A stretch of 64,000 nucleotides of DNA from Nilaparvata lugens (Eukaryota > Arthropoda > Insecta > Hemiptera > Delphacidae): assembly GCF_014356525.2 (NCBI RefSeq), contig NC_052508.1, forward strand, positions 38,199,113 through 38,263,112. The letters run 5' to 3'. The position numbers were made by a program, and so were the translations under genes. Positions 53,582 through 64,000 of the stretch are shown here, in pieces; the first letter of the stretch is position 1; each line of letters opens with the position of its first letter. The notes beneath the pieces were generated by a model that saw only the letters and a list, made by a program, of their open reading frames with translations, was not told the DNA's origin and ran no database searches.

Positions 53582-54412
53582 AAAAAGATAATAATCATCA
53601 TTGCAAAAATCAAGAAATGAGAAAGAAAAATAAGAAGTAGAGAAGACTTTTGAGAAAGAGCTAGATTATTTTAGATAAGTTTAAAATAGGATTGAACGGT
53701 GAAGTTTAAAAAATATTATATAGTATTAGAAGTATAATTAACTATTGGGAGTTGCAATAACGATAAAAGTAGTAAATTGAGTACTGTAATATTTTAGTGA
53801 TGAATGTCAAAGATAACGTTAAATGAAACACAGCCCCTTCATAAGCATATGAACAGACTACCCACCTCTCTGTTCCATCAATAACTCTTCACACATTAGC
53901 TTTTATTGTTCGAGCTGTGGCAATAGTAGAAGATATCATTCTGTATACCTAATATAGAAGAGATTACTATCTATACCTATAGATTACATCTATATCTATA
54001 ACGTATGTTAATCATCCATTTTATTTGTAATTTAGCATTTCGAAAATAATTATTAATTATGAATTAAGAATAAGATTTAATTATTTAGTTATGAATAAGA
54101 ATAATAAAGAATTTAGCATTTCGAAAATAATCATTAATTATGGAAATACTTTTGGTAAGAGATGTAATTATTAGTAAGAATAGAGATAATGATTTTCTTA
54201 GTCCCCTCTGGAGTAAAGTAGTTGATGCATTGAACGTAGTTTTGGGAATTAATATCAAGATAAATCAGTATTAACAAATGTGGAAGGATTCATTTATAGA
54301 ACAGAAAGCCAGCTCATGAAAAATGCCAAGGTATATCTACTGTGAAATCTATTAATACGAATTTCCTATTATTGTAGTGAAGGGCACCTTAGTCATTGAA
54401 TCCTGAAATGAT

Positions 54413-55126
54413 TTAATTTACCTTTATTTTTTGAAGGTCGGTCATCCTCTCGACTGTGTGGACCCTCTTGGATCCTCCCTCGCCGATAGAGATCTTAATC
54501 CTCCCGTCAGATGACCAGACATTCCTGTGCCCATGACGGTCGGCCGCAGCGTTGAGGATCTTGAGACGCTCCGCAGTCAGATCCTCGCGAATGGTGACGC
54601 CGGAACCCTTCAGCTTCCTCTTAGCGTCGAAGATCATCTTCCTGGTCCGGTAGCTGCAGAGTCGAACTATGATGGGTCGGTCCTTGGGTTTAGCTTGCCC
54701 TTGTTGAGGTGGTTGACGCCTTCCAACGCGATGCGAGCGGTTTACATCCGCCAGAGTCACGGGCACGTTCAGCTTCTTGTTGAAGACATCGAGCGCCAGC
54801 AGGTCCGTGTCTTCTTTGTCGCTCTCCGGGATCCCAAAAATACGTATGGAATGTCGGCGCCCATATTGCTCGAGGTCGTCGACCTTCAGGTGACAAGACA
54901 CCTCCAGTTCACGAATTCTATCCTGCAGCTGTTTGTTTTCCTCCTTCAATGCCTGAAGTTCCTCGAAAATTGACTTCACAGCCATTGATACAGCACAATG
55001 GACAGACTCTTCGATTTGCTGTCGAATAATTCGGAGGGTCTCTTCAGACAGTGATCCAGAAATAGCTGGCCCTGGCTTCGGAGCATTGACCTCATTCTTA
55101 GGCGTGCCTCTGTTCGGTCGAACCAT
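54413..55126 (-). CDS. LINE-C3 ORF1: L1-ORF1-like RNA-binding protein
   Basis: An intact 237-residue ORF from ATG 55126. A Pro/Ser-rich start precedes a coiled coil (~residues 50-85, IFEELQALKEENKQLQDRI), then an RRM-type core (DLEQYGRRHSIRIFGIPES), a VNRSHRVGRR segment and a C-terminal domain (RPIIVRLCSYRTRKMIF, IREDLTAERLKIL). This is the Transposase_22/L1-ORF1-like arrangement of trimeric RNA chaperones that package LINE RNA. Its GC content is clearly higher than the surrounding element. No lesions. In the C2 copy only its last residues survive. Confidence 0.88.
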   Translation of the reverse strand: MVRPNRGTPKNEVNAPKPGPAISGSLSEETLRIIRQQIEESVHCAVSMAVKSIFEELQALKEENKQLQDRIRELEVSCHLKVDDLEQYGRRHSIRIFGIPESDKEDTDLLALDVFNKKLNVPVTLADVNRSHRVGRRQPPQQGQAKPKDRPIIVRLCSYRTRKMIFDAKRKLKGSGVTIREDLTAERLKILNAAADRHGHRNVWSSDGRIKISIGEGGSKRVHTVERMTDLQKIKVN

Positions 55127-55376
55127 CGTGTACCGTTAGGTGGATTTACACTTTTATAGGCTAGGCGAGAAGGTGAACTGAAGAATTAGGAATGTTTTTT
55201 CAAGATAAATAAAAAGAGTGTGAGTTAATCAAAAATATAATTACACTATTGAATTTAGCTCGAGAAACTGAATAACTTGATGTATAATATCTAGTGAATT
55301 GAACTGTATAACCCTACGAAATATCTGTTAGAAGACGGAGCCGAGCTGACACACGTTTACTCACTCGACATAGCCA

Positions 55377-55450
55377 AGAGAGAGAGGGAGCGAGGGAGAG
55401 GGTGTGAATGAGAGAGAGAGAGAGAGTGTGTGAGAGAATGAGTGAAAGAG
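55377..55450. repeat. GA/GT-rich microsatellite in LINE-C3 5' region
   Basis: Runs of GAGAG with GTGTG interruptions. 55500-57070 has no ORF. It includes an ACAGAGTGGCCCAAAAACCTC motif typical of dispersed insect repeats and, near 56600-57070, the leader of the ORF1 that follows. Confidence 0.85.
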
Positions 55451-57070
55451 AGAAGAGTAAAAGAGCGCTAAAGAATAAATCAGTCAACGTCCTAAATAAC
55501 AATACGAAAATTACATTGACCCATGTCAGATGGACTACACATCTATAGAGCTAATCACTCGCCGGAAGCCCTTGACTAATTCCGTTTTGTAGTTTCTGCA
55601 ATCCCTCCCTGTTTGGAACAATATTCACAATTCAGGTAGCTTATAGCTTATATGGCCGCCCTTTTTACTGTATCTTTGAAGCTCATTTATGAAGTCTACC
55701 AGATCTACTTGAGTTAATTCCAGTCACTATATACATTGGTGCATGCAATTTATATTGTAGTTCTGATTTTTTAATATATTATTTAGGTACATAAGAGAAG
55801 TCCAGAACCATTTTCTTCATGCAAAATTTCATTGTGCTAGATACAGAGTGGCCCAAAAACCTCATATTTTCGGCTCATTTTCCATTTTTTAGCTATTTCT
55901 GCCAAATCTTGTAATCGGGCAGAAACTTTTGCTCCGGCTTTTTTTTAGATTATGAAATTCTGTATAAAATGAGATCATTCGGAACTCTTTATCTCCAATG
56001 AGTACTGAGTTTTGATTTTTCAAAAATGAGTGAAATTTGAAGAAAAAATCAATCTTGATGAATTTTAGTTTTTGATCAACAATATCTTACGATTGTGACC
56101 ATTTAGATGTATTATTCAAAATCCCTCTGGGCGTATTTTTGTGCTCTACAATCTGAGATCAGGTAGAGCGCTCTATCTCATATGTATTTCCAGGTACACC
56201 TGACAACAATGCTCCTTGTATTGTGAAAAACACCTAATTTTCAGCTTCAACCATCATCACCAACTATATTGTCCTCACATTAATATTTCGCACAATGGCA
56301 TACGTTCATGATATTATGATCTATGTGAATCACCCGTTAGATGCATTTCAGTATTCCCTAGTGGAGAGGCGCGCTTAAGGACACCTTAAGGATCAAAATT
56401 TCAATCACTTTTAACTTTTGACACAATGCTCAGATTTCATCGTACTACACTTCATTCTCGGCTTGTCAAGGCGGTCTAAAATCATGCATCATAAGTCAAA
56501 TTCGGTCAAAAAATGGAAATTTTATTGTTGAGTAAACTTTAGCCCATATTCCAATATACAAAAAATGGCCAATTTCAGTTGAGTTCAGTCACTCGAGCTG
56601 GACGGTCAGAGATAGCTCGTGCCGGCCTGCCGTTTCCGTAATATACAAGTTGCCTACTGCATAATGTAATTGCTTTCAATACAACCAAACTGTTTGGTTA
56701 GTTTAAATAGTGTATTTTGCGAAGTTTTGTGAATTATTGCGGTGAAACTATGTAAAGACTATACTGTGAAACATATTCTTCGAAAATAAACTGTACGTAA
56801 GTAAATTGCACTGTGGAATACTATAAACTTATGATCCTATAGCCTTTTGAAACTAAACGATAAACTTAGTAAAAGTATTGCGAATTATACTTAAATCTCT
56901 AAGAAAATAAAGTGTCTGAACGTACTGTAGTGTGGTTTCTTATCCATTCGAGGACTATTGTTTCACTATTAATAAAATCAGTAGCCTACTAATAATTCAT
57001 CCAATCAACTTTGTGCTCTCCCGTGTCGCTTGTTCTTATTGATTAAATTTTTGATCTACTACTGGACAAT

Positions 57071-58026
57071 ATGGTTTGCAAAAGCTGTCAACAGCCTATT
57101 AATAACGCCAAAGAAGCTGCAAAATGCGTTATGTGTGCTAATAAATTCCACCCAGCGTGTTGCCGGATACGCACAGCTGCTAAACTGAACGCTATGATCG
57201 CCGGCGGAACGTTATCGACATTGAGGTGCGATGAATACATTGAGAAAACACCATCACAAGCCAACACGACAACAAGACAGTTATGGAAATGCTAATGACT
57301 ATCCAGAGTCAGATGGCGGACAACAAAACAGAGTCGAATGCTAATTTTGCATCTCTTCAATCAACCTTAGCGACTTTAAAAACCTCATTCGACGACCTTG
57401 AAAAGAAATTGACGCGGGTTGAGAACGACAATTCAGAGCTGAAGTCGCGTTGCAGCCAGTTGGAGGAGGCGAACTTGAAGCTGACTAAAGAAATTTGCGA
57501 GTTAAAGTGGGTGACTATGGAATCCGAACAGTATTCAAAGTTGCGTAATATCGAGATACAAGGAATCCCTGAAAAGGAGGGGGAGGACATTTACCAATTA
57601 CTCAGTGCTATCGCCAAACTTCTCAAAGTGACATATCAACCCTGTGAAATTTCGATTGCGCATCGACTGGCGCCCTCGAGAAACAATTTCCCTTCAGCAA
57701 TAGTGGTGTCGTTTGTACGTCGATCAGTAAGAGCAGAATGGCTTAAAGCATCTAGAATGATCAAAATAAAAGCGTCTGACGTGATGACCTCATTCCGAGC
57801 GACTCCAGTGTACGTAAACGAACACCTAACCAAGCGAAACAAGGACCTTCTGAAGCAGGCGAAAAACAGCGTCAAGGCTGGAGATGAGAAATATGCATGG
57901 GTGAGAGAGGGCAAGGTGTACGTGAGGAAGACGGCTGACGCGAGGGCGCGACGATTGTACTGGCCGAACGACGACCAGCCCCCTACCGCAGCCGCCCCCG
58001 CCGCCGCTCGCAAGTCCACACAGTGA
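57071..58026 (+). pseudogene. PHD-finger / FP-type LINE ORF1, frameshifted, no ORF2
   Basis: ATG 57071 starts a PHD-like zinc finger (CKSC, CVMC, FHPACC; the last CxxC reads CDEY, losing one Cys) of ~70 residues. A frame change near 57290 leads to the frame of 57283-58026: coiled coil (TSFDDLEKKLTRVENDN), RNIEIQGIPEKEGEDIY, the EISIAHRL motif, and a basic C-terminus rich in Ala and Pro. This is the PHD plus FP/L1-like ORF1 of some arthropod LINEs. No endonuclease or RT follows; AATAAA lies at 58292. It may be an ORF1-only (HAL1-like) retroelement, a co-opted gene, or a truncated LINE. It is related to 97-590. Confidence 0.8.
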
Positions 58027-58856
58027 AATGTGATTTAAAGTTGCTAAACCTTCTACTCGAGGTACTGTGCAATTTCTCTTTTTTTTACTTCTTGTCTCAG
58101 GTTTTTCAGTATTTCGGACATTATTTTGTTGTGACCTGTATGTGGTTGGTTAACTCTATTCTTTTTATTTTTATATCCTGTGTATTTCTTTATCATGTTA
58201 TCAACTTGAGAAACTAAAAAATAAGTTGAAGGTTTGTTCTCACCCTCCCCTATTTCTTGATCGAATAATAAGCACGCTTACTTGATAGTCAAATAAAGAA
58301 TAGCCTATTATGTAAGGAACTATTGCATACCTTCTTTGCATTTACTACATCATATTATATTATAATATTAATATTCAATATTATAATAATTGGTTTATAA
58401 TTCTGAATAGTGATGTTCAATTAGTAAACTTACAGAGTTAAACAAAACTATAATTAAATTAGTAGTCTTTTAGCAACGATACACCTCCTTTACTCATTTA
58501 TTGAATGTCCATTACTAATTTTCGTTCCAATAAGAAACAATGGAAGGAGATTGCGAGAGAGCTTGCAAACTACTGCCAATTACTTCACCAAAATGTATTT
58601 TTTTAAATCGTAGATAGTACAATAATACTACAAAGGTGACTTGGTTGCATGGTTTCTAAAGACATATTTCCTGAAATAACTAAAAACATCCTAATGACTT
58701 GCTATTTGATATTTTTCTATTAAAAAATCTTAATTCTATATTATTTATTCAAATATCAACCAATTTTTTATTTTTTATTTTATTTTTTTTCGAATAGCAT
58801 ACTTGTTGCGTGCATAATAACATCCAGAATAGGCATTAAAATTACAACAAATTGCA

Positions 58857-61394
58857 TTACATTAACTGATTTGCATATGCATTTCTTCCAGACTGCCCAT
58901 TACAAACCACATCCAGTACTTTGTTTTGGAATGTTTGAATCTGACTGATGTTAGATGTTCTAGAGCAGCCCCAAAGCTGAATTCCATACGTCCAGACAGG
59001 TTTTAGAATTTGTTTGTAAATCAATAACTTGTTGTCCAATGAGAGTTGTGATTGACGGCCTAACAGCCAATAGATTTTACTGTATTTGAGTCCTAGCTCA
59101 CTCCTTTTCATCTTGATATGCTCTTTCCATTTCAACTTGGCGTCAAGAGTCATTCCAAGGTATTTTGCTGTGTTGCTGTGTGGTACTACATTCCCATTCA
59201 CATTTATTCGAATCGGGTCATTGATAATTTTGTTTGTGAAGTTGATATGAATAGACTTCATCTCATTTAATCGAATTCTCCATTTTTTGGTCCAGTCACT
59301 GAATCTGTTGCTAGCATTCTGTAGTTTGGTGGCTGCTTCTTGTACTGTTTCCCCTTCTGCCAGTATTGCAGTATCATCAGCAAAAGTAGCTATTGTCACT
59401 GCATCCAATTCAGGAAGATCGCTTGTGTACAGCACATAAAGAACTGGTCCAAGAACACTACCCTGTGGAACTCCAGCCCTTATTTCCTTCAATTCGGAGA
59501 CGTCGTCACCTTGTTTTACTCTGAATAATCTGTTGTTGATGTATGATTTTAAAAGTTTTACAAGTTGAGTGGGGAGAATTTTATGAAGTTTAAAGATCAG
59601 TCCTTCATGCCACACTTTGTCAAATGCCTGTGCCACATCAAGGAAGATTGCTGAACATATCGATTTTTTCTCTAATGACTTCTCTATTACATTGGTGATT
59701 CTATGTACTTGGTCCAGGGTTGAGTGCTTCTGCCTGAAACCAAATTGATAAGCTGGTATCAGATTCCTGCTACTTATGATGGGAGTCAATCTCTTCATTA
59801 GCAATTTCTCAAAAAGCTTTGAAATTACAGGTAGAAGAGATATTGGGCGGTATGATTTTGCTTCTTGAGGACATTTCCCAGGCTTTTGCAACATAATGAC
59901 TTCTGCCACCTTCCAAATTGTAGGAAAATGCTGTAATCGGAGTGATGCATTGAATAAGTATGTTAGCATGACAATACCTTTCCTTGGAAGTTTCTTCAAG
60001 ATTTCACCTGTAATCAGATCAAACCCAGGTGCTTTTTTGGTATTCATATTATATTTTATTTCTTCTTGAACCTCATTTATAGAAACTGGATCAATCTCTG
60101 TATCTAAATCATCCATTATATCTTCTTCAGGATCAATTTCAGATTGAATGTTGTTTGGCTGGAAGATTTCTTCTAGATGATAAGCAAATAAATCTGCCTT
60201 TTCTCTGTTATTTCTTGCCCAAGTACCATCTGGTTTTCTAATTGGAGGGGATTGTAATATTGGCCGCTTAATTCTTTTTGTTGCTTTCCATAATGAATAA
60301 TCTGTACTGGCATCAGCTGTCAAATTTTGAAGGTAGTTATTAATGGATTCCTCAGTTAGTTTCCTTATCTCTCTTCTCAATTGTTGTGTTTTGTTATTCA
60401 AGATATTTTTGTCAGCAGGATCACGAGTTTGTTGCCATCTTCTTCTTGCCCTTCGTTTTTCTAAAACAAGTTGTCGAATCTCCAGAGGGTAATTGCATCC
60501 TTTTGTTTTCCTGGTATATTGTCTGGTGTTTTTCCAGGCTGATCTCTGGATTTGCCACATGAAATTTTCTGCGGCTTCATCTAGCTGCTCAGTTGTTCTA
60601 AGTGGAATATTCAAGTTGATTTCATTCTCCAAATCCACTTTAAAAGCTTCCCAGTCTGTTGTTCTGTTGACTAACATTGGTCTGTCTTCTTTCTTTATTA
60701 TTCGTTCACTAAGTGTGAGAATTACAGCTGAATGATCAGAATCCAGGTCAAAGCTCTCTTCAATGTCGATGAAATTACTGGATATTCTCTTTGTTATGGA
60801 GAAATCTAGAAGATCTGGAGTTTTATTCAAATCTGTTGGCCAATACGTAGGTGTCCCTGTTGAATGGAATTCGCAGCCCAGCTCCTGGATAGCCTCTCTG
60901 AGTTCTTTTCCTTTGGTAGTCGTGAGTCTTGAATCCCAATCCTTATGCTTGGCATTAAAATCTCCACCCACTATGAATCTATCTCCTAGCTGATGAAGAA
61001 TATTTGTGTAATCATTTTTCTTTAAATTGTAACGTGGTGGAAAATATGCAGCTCCAACAAGTATTTTCTGGTTGATGAACTCTATTCCAACTACAGTTAG
61101 CTGTATTTCATTACTTTGAATACTGAAGTCTTCATAGTGTTTAATACTCTCCTTCACTATTACAGCACTTCCACCTCTTGCTTGATTTTGAGGATGAATA
61201 GTTTCGTAAACATTATATCCATTGATTTTGAAGTGAGTCTGCTCAGTTGAATGGGTTTCAGAGATGAGGCAAACATCTATATTTCGTGTCTTTAGAAATA
61301 TTTCTATTTCTTGTTTTCTATTATTATTGATATTATTTATTCCATTGGCATTCCAGGTAGCAATCCTTATATCTTGTTGGCTCGCAATATTCAT
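58857..61394 (-). CDS. Jockey-2 ORF2: endonuclease and reverse transcriptase, open
   Basis: An uninterrupted 845-residue ORF from ATG 61394 (ATGA overlap with ORF1). APE endonuclease: TWNANGINNINNN, CLISETHST, GGSAVIVKES, GGDFNAKHKDWD, DLLDFSI, DLDSDHSAV. RT: APGFDLITGEIL, YRPISLLPVISKLFE, YQFGFRQKHSTLDQVH, IFLDVAQAFDKVWH, AGVPQGSVLGPVLY, catalytic ATFADDTAILA. It aligns with Jockey-1 ORF2 up to FQNKVL and then has ~24 unrelated residues, so the C-terminus is replaced. All catalytic residues are present. It may still encode enzymatically competent endonuclease and RT. Confidence 0.93.
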   Translation of the reverse strand: MNIASQQDIRIATWNANGINNINNNRKQEIEIFLKTRNIDVCLISETHSTEQTHFKINGYNVYETIHPQNQARGGSAVIVKESIKHYEDFSIQSNEIQLTVVGIEFINQKILVGAAYFPPRYNLKKNDYTNILHQLGDRFIVGGDFNAKHKDWDSRLTTTKGKELREAIQELGCEFHSTGTPTYWPTDLNKTPDLLDFSITKRISSNFIDIEESFDLDSDHSAVILTLSERIIKKEDRPMLVNRTTDWEAFKVDLENEINLNIPLRTTEQLDEAAENFMWQIQRSAWKNTRQYTRKTKGCNYPLEIRQLVLEKRRARRRWQQTRDPADKNILNNKTQQLRREIRKLTEESINNYLQNLTADASTDYSLWKATKRIKRPILQSPPIRKPDGTWARNNREKADLFAYHLEEIFQPNNIQSEIDPEEDIMDDLDTEIDPVSINEVQEEIKYNMNTKKAPGFDLITGEILKKLPRKGIVMLTYLFNASLRLQHFPTIWKVAEVIMLQKPGKCPQEAKSYRPISLLPVISKLFEKLLMKRLTPIISSRNLIPAYQFGFRQKHSTLDQVHRITNVIEKSLEKKSICSAIFLDVAQAFDKVWHEGLIFKLHKILPTQLVKLLKSYINNRLFRVKQGDDVSELKEIRAGVPQGSVLGPVLYVLYTSDLPELDAVTIATFADDTAILAEGETVQEAATKLQNASNRFSDWTKKWRIRLNEMKSIHINFTNKIINDPIRINVNGNVVPHSNTAKYLGMTLDAKLKWKEHIKMKRSELGLKYSKIYWLLGRQSQLSLDNKLLIYKQILKPVWTYGIQLWGCSRTSNISQIQTFQNKVLDVVCNGQSGRNAYANQLM

Positions 61395-62910
61395 TTTCTA
61401 GTTTTCTTCTCGATACTCTTACTCTTCCCTTCCAAGCTGTCAAGTCGTCCAGAAAGAATATTTAAACTGTTCAAAATTTCCTGCAAAACCTTATTGACTT
61501 CAACTGGTTGTTGTTGTTGTTGCTTTGGTTGGCTCTCCTGTTGTAGGCTTGGAGTGGGTTTCGTTACTTGGGAATAGGATATTTCTCCAGTGTACTTTTT
61601 TGAAGTGAAGTTTCTCTGTTTAGTTGTATGTGGTACTTCGCTACTTCTTTTAACTAGGTTTTCTTTTTCAGTTCTTCTTCTCTGAAGTTCTTTAGCGATG
61701 AGACAGCCTCTGTAGTTAGCTGGGTGAGCCTCAGCACAATTGAAACATTTGGCTGGGGTTTCTTTAGCCTTAGTACACGAAATAGTCCAGTGTTTTCCAG
61801 CACACTTCACACACACACAGGTTCATGTTGACAGTATGTCTGTGTATGACCAAACCGTTGACAACGTTTACACTGTGGAATCATTTTATTACTTCTAATT
61901 GATTCAATTTTCACTTTCATGTAGCAAATAGGTTTAATTTCAAATATTCTTTTTGTATCTTCTGTATTCTTGAATGTTAACATGAACATTGGAAGTCTGA
62001 TAATGTGTTCTTTTCCATCTTTCTTCACTTTTTTCATTTTGTTGACAGCACTGATTATTTGAAAGCCTCTGCTTAGAAGATCGTTCTTTATATCCTCTGG
62101 ATCGCATGATGGATGAAGCTCTTTAGCCATGACACGAATTGGACGAGTTTGTTTATTTTCGTACGTGTGCCATTCATATTTAGCTTCATTCAACATCTTA
62201 GTTAAATCTCTGTATTCATGTTCAGTTTCAACATTCAATTTTAGCTGGTTGTTGTTCATCATGTTGGCACTGAAATTGAGATTTTTCGATTTCAATGCCT
62301 CTTTAATTTTCGAATACTCTTGTATATTGCTTAATATGACTGGCGGTGGCTTGTTTCTCTTTTCTGTAGGTTTCATACTTGTAGAATCAGTTGCAGGCCT
62401 TATTTTTTCTGGTGAGTCACGGATTTTTCTCTTCTTTTGTTTAGGGAGAATCCATGCAGTCTCTGATGCTACCATTTTCTCTTCTTCCTCCCAATTCGGT
62501 GGTGAATAACTTTTATTGCTACTTCTAGAAGATGCTGGTTGCATTGTATGTGAAGCTGAAGATTGAAGATTCTGTGTGGTTGTAGATGCTGATGAAAATA
62601 TCTCTTTCAGCTGATTAATCTCCAACCGTGCTCTCTCCAACTCCTTTTCCAGTTTATGCATTCTTTCTCTCTCTTCACTCTGTTGGAAAGTGACTTCTTT
62701 CCATGCATTGTACAAAAACTGCACCGTTGCAGTTTTCAGTTGGTTCGTTTTTAGAAACGATTCTGGGGAAGTGTTGACGTTTCCAGTCATTGACGCTGGT
62801 TCAACGCTCCTAGCCGGTGTTAGTTGACTCATAGTTGCGTCGTCCTCTGTTTCCTCCTCCTCTTCGAACTCTGGCAGTAGGAAGGTTGGCAATCTTTTGG
62901 GAGTCGACAT
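61391..62910 (-). pseudogene. Jockey-2 ORF1 Gag-like, 2-bp slip in a TG run
   Basis: ATG 62910 opens an acidic N-terminus (LLPEFEEEEETEDD), a coiled coil (~residues 75-110), a basic stretch, the RRM-like region and the first knuckle (CKRCQRFGHTQTYC). At 61807-61818 a (TG)n run one unit too long shifts the frame, ending the first ORF after CQHEPVCV. The second half (61816-61391) resumes with CVKCAGKHWTISC and CFNCAEAHPANYRGC and a C-terminal coiled coil. Without the 2-bp expansion it would match Jockey-1 ORF1 in design. The slip may be real or a sequencing error. Confidence 0.9.
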
Positions 62911-63071
62911 TCCTCACATTCTTTACATTCCTTAGCCGGACTAAATGATAATTCAGCACTGAACTGATTTTTCGGCGCAGGGCACTGAACTCGCGCACAA
63001 CAATTAAAACACTAAACTCAGCACTTTAACTATTGCATACACTATTTCAACTACTCTCACTAAAAAAAAAC

Positions 63072-63105
63072 TACGTCTGCTCGCTACGACTGCTCGATCG
63101 ATACT
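63072..63105 (-). promoter_or_regulatory. Jockey-2 internal promoter with DPE-like motif
   Basis: From the 5' terminal A at 63105, AGACG lies at +28 to +32 and AGTATCG at +1 to +7, both shared with Jockey-1 although intervening bases differ. Conservation at fixed distance supports a TATA-less DPE promoter. Confidence 0.6.
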
Positions 63106-64000
63106 ATCCAGAATAATGCAATTTTTTGTAAAATACTATGTATATAATAATATGGAGAGCTTTTAGCAAAATTTTAATTAATTATTTTCTATTATTTATT
63201 CATTTATTATTATATTATACTAGAAGAATTTTAGTGAATACTATGAAACTTAAAAAAACCCATTATCATTGTGGGGTTAGAAAAGTGCAATTTACGTATT
63301 GTTATGTTTAAAAAAATAGCATACTTTGGAACTTCTATAATATTGTCCTTTCACGCCTATTGTACAAACGATTAATATTGATACTGTATTCATAATCATA
63401 CTTCATTTTTAGTCTTGTCTTATTATTTTCAATATTGAAATGTTGTTTGAATCCTAATCACTGGTGAGTCTCTACTATTGTTGATAAAAATTATCGTATT
63501 AATTTTATAATCAGTTAAAGGCATTTCCAAATTCAATGACATAGATTGCAACTGAGTTGCCAATCAAACGCTAATTGCTTACTTTTAAGTAGTTATCATT
63601 CCACTCTCAATGGTCGTAATCGGCTTCAGGATTATCTCTACCTGAAAATTCATTTAATCTTTCAGAAAACATAAAGTAAATGTTTGCCTTCTTAGAAATT
63701 ATTATGTTCGATATCTGATTAGATGAACTAGGATTTTAAACTATATCTAGAATAAGTTATATAAACTAGAGCCTGCTCTATTAACACATTATATTATATA
63801 TAAACTAAAATCTGCATCTCCATTAACTATATCTATACATGTTTATTTTTAATTAGGTATGCTAACGTTTTTTTTAAATAATCTGAATGTGAACTACAGT
63901 AGGTAGGCTATCTTTTTTTTGTTATGTACCCACCCTTCAACTTCGGTAGGCTGGCATGTCAGTACTGCTTCCTCTTTCTGAAAACGATATGAAAGATATT

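Larger units (their letters stand above)
48975..55500 (-). mobile_element. LINE-C3: near-complete LINE-C
   Basis: The most complete LINE-C copy. In minus-strand order: 5' region (about 55500-55127, containing a GA microsatellite), ORF1 (55126-54413), a ~1.8-kb spacer with minisatellite and polypyrimidine tract, ORF2 (52558-49592), and a 3' UTR of ~600 nt ending ATAAAGTACTCAATC near 48975. The exact 5' end is not defined and no target duplication is seen. Confidence 0.85.
58832..63105 (-). mobile_element. Jockey-2: 5'-complete Jockey LINE, abnormal 3' end
   Basis: The 5' terminus AGTATCG (63105 inwards) is the same as Jockey-1, with AGACG at +28. A 10-bp candidate target duplication ATCCAGAATA lies at 58822-58831 and 63106-63115. 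ORF1 and ORF2 overlap by ATGA. The element lacks the last ~30 residues of ORF2 found in Jockey-1, the usual 3' UTR and a poly(A) tail. 58300-58821 and 63116-64000 are AT-rich with no feature I can support. Confidence 0.85.

Overview
This window is a repeat-rich stretch of an insect nuclear genome. The AT-rich background, abundant GA/CA/AT microsatellites, and Jockey/CR1-type LINEs, Penelope, Ty3/gypsy and Polinton relics all fit an arthropod. Repeat motifs such as the CGAGCGAAGTGAG ends suggest a hemipteran, perhaps a planthopper, but that is an impression and not a search result. I find no bacterial-type operon, tRNA, rRNA or CRISPR. Only one small ORF (24012-24308) might belong to a host gene.

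Layout. (1) 97-590: tail of a LINE ORF1. (2) 591-8284: a Ty3/gypsy element with two ~1.05-kb LTRs, a degenerate gag-pol, an in-frame G GGA AAC slippery site, and an unusual ORF inside the LTR. (3) 8526-12979: a long-inverted-repeat element holding a CR1-like LINE fragment and a 1.28-kb mini-Polinton (10994-12277) with a perfect 6-bp target duplication. (4) 13954-23758: a three-level nest. A palindromic foldback element was hit by a ~4.45-kb LINE ('LINE-H', 14401-23499), which was then hit by a Jockey element (16624-21258). Both insertions have exact target-site duplications. (5) 24012-28730: orphan ORF, a TIR element with a CA microsatellite, and a Penelope-like element with a GIY-YIG tail. 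(6) 31090-41409: a segmental duplication of a LINE-C/LINE-B nest, flanking a ~205-bp satellite array. (7) 38253-55500: LINE-C copies, one interrupted by a 5.2-kb CR1-like LINE ('LINE-B') whose ORF1 carries an SGNH-esterase-like domain. (8) 57071-58026: a PHD-finger/FP-type LINE ORF1 with no ORF2 behind it. (9) 58832-63105: a second Jockey element, nearly intact.

The most notable feature is LINE-H. Inside the retrotransposon's boundaries, upstream of its endonuclease/reverse transcriptase ORF and overlapping it by ATGAGTAA, is an ORF for a superfamily-1 helicase of the alphavirus/tobamovirus-like (+)RNA-virus type with all main motifs. The element boundaries are fixed independently by the interrupted palindrome and a TAATT duplication, so the helicase belongs to the LINE and is not a neighbouring viral fossil. 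From memory, viral-type helicase domains have been reported at the C-terminus of ORF2 in some insect R1 LINEs; an ORF1-position helicase is a different architecture.

Most coding regions here are inactivated by stops and small indels. Two near-identical copies of a 3.35-kb segment differ almost only by 1-2 nt indels and microsatellite length, so some frameshifts may be consensus errors and not true mutations.
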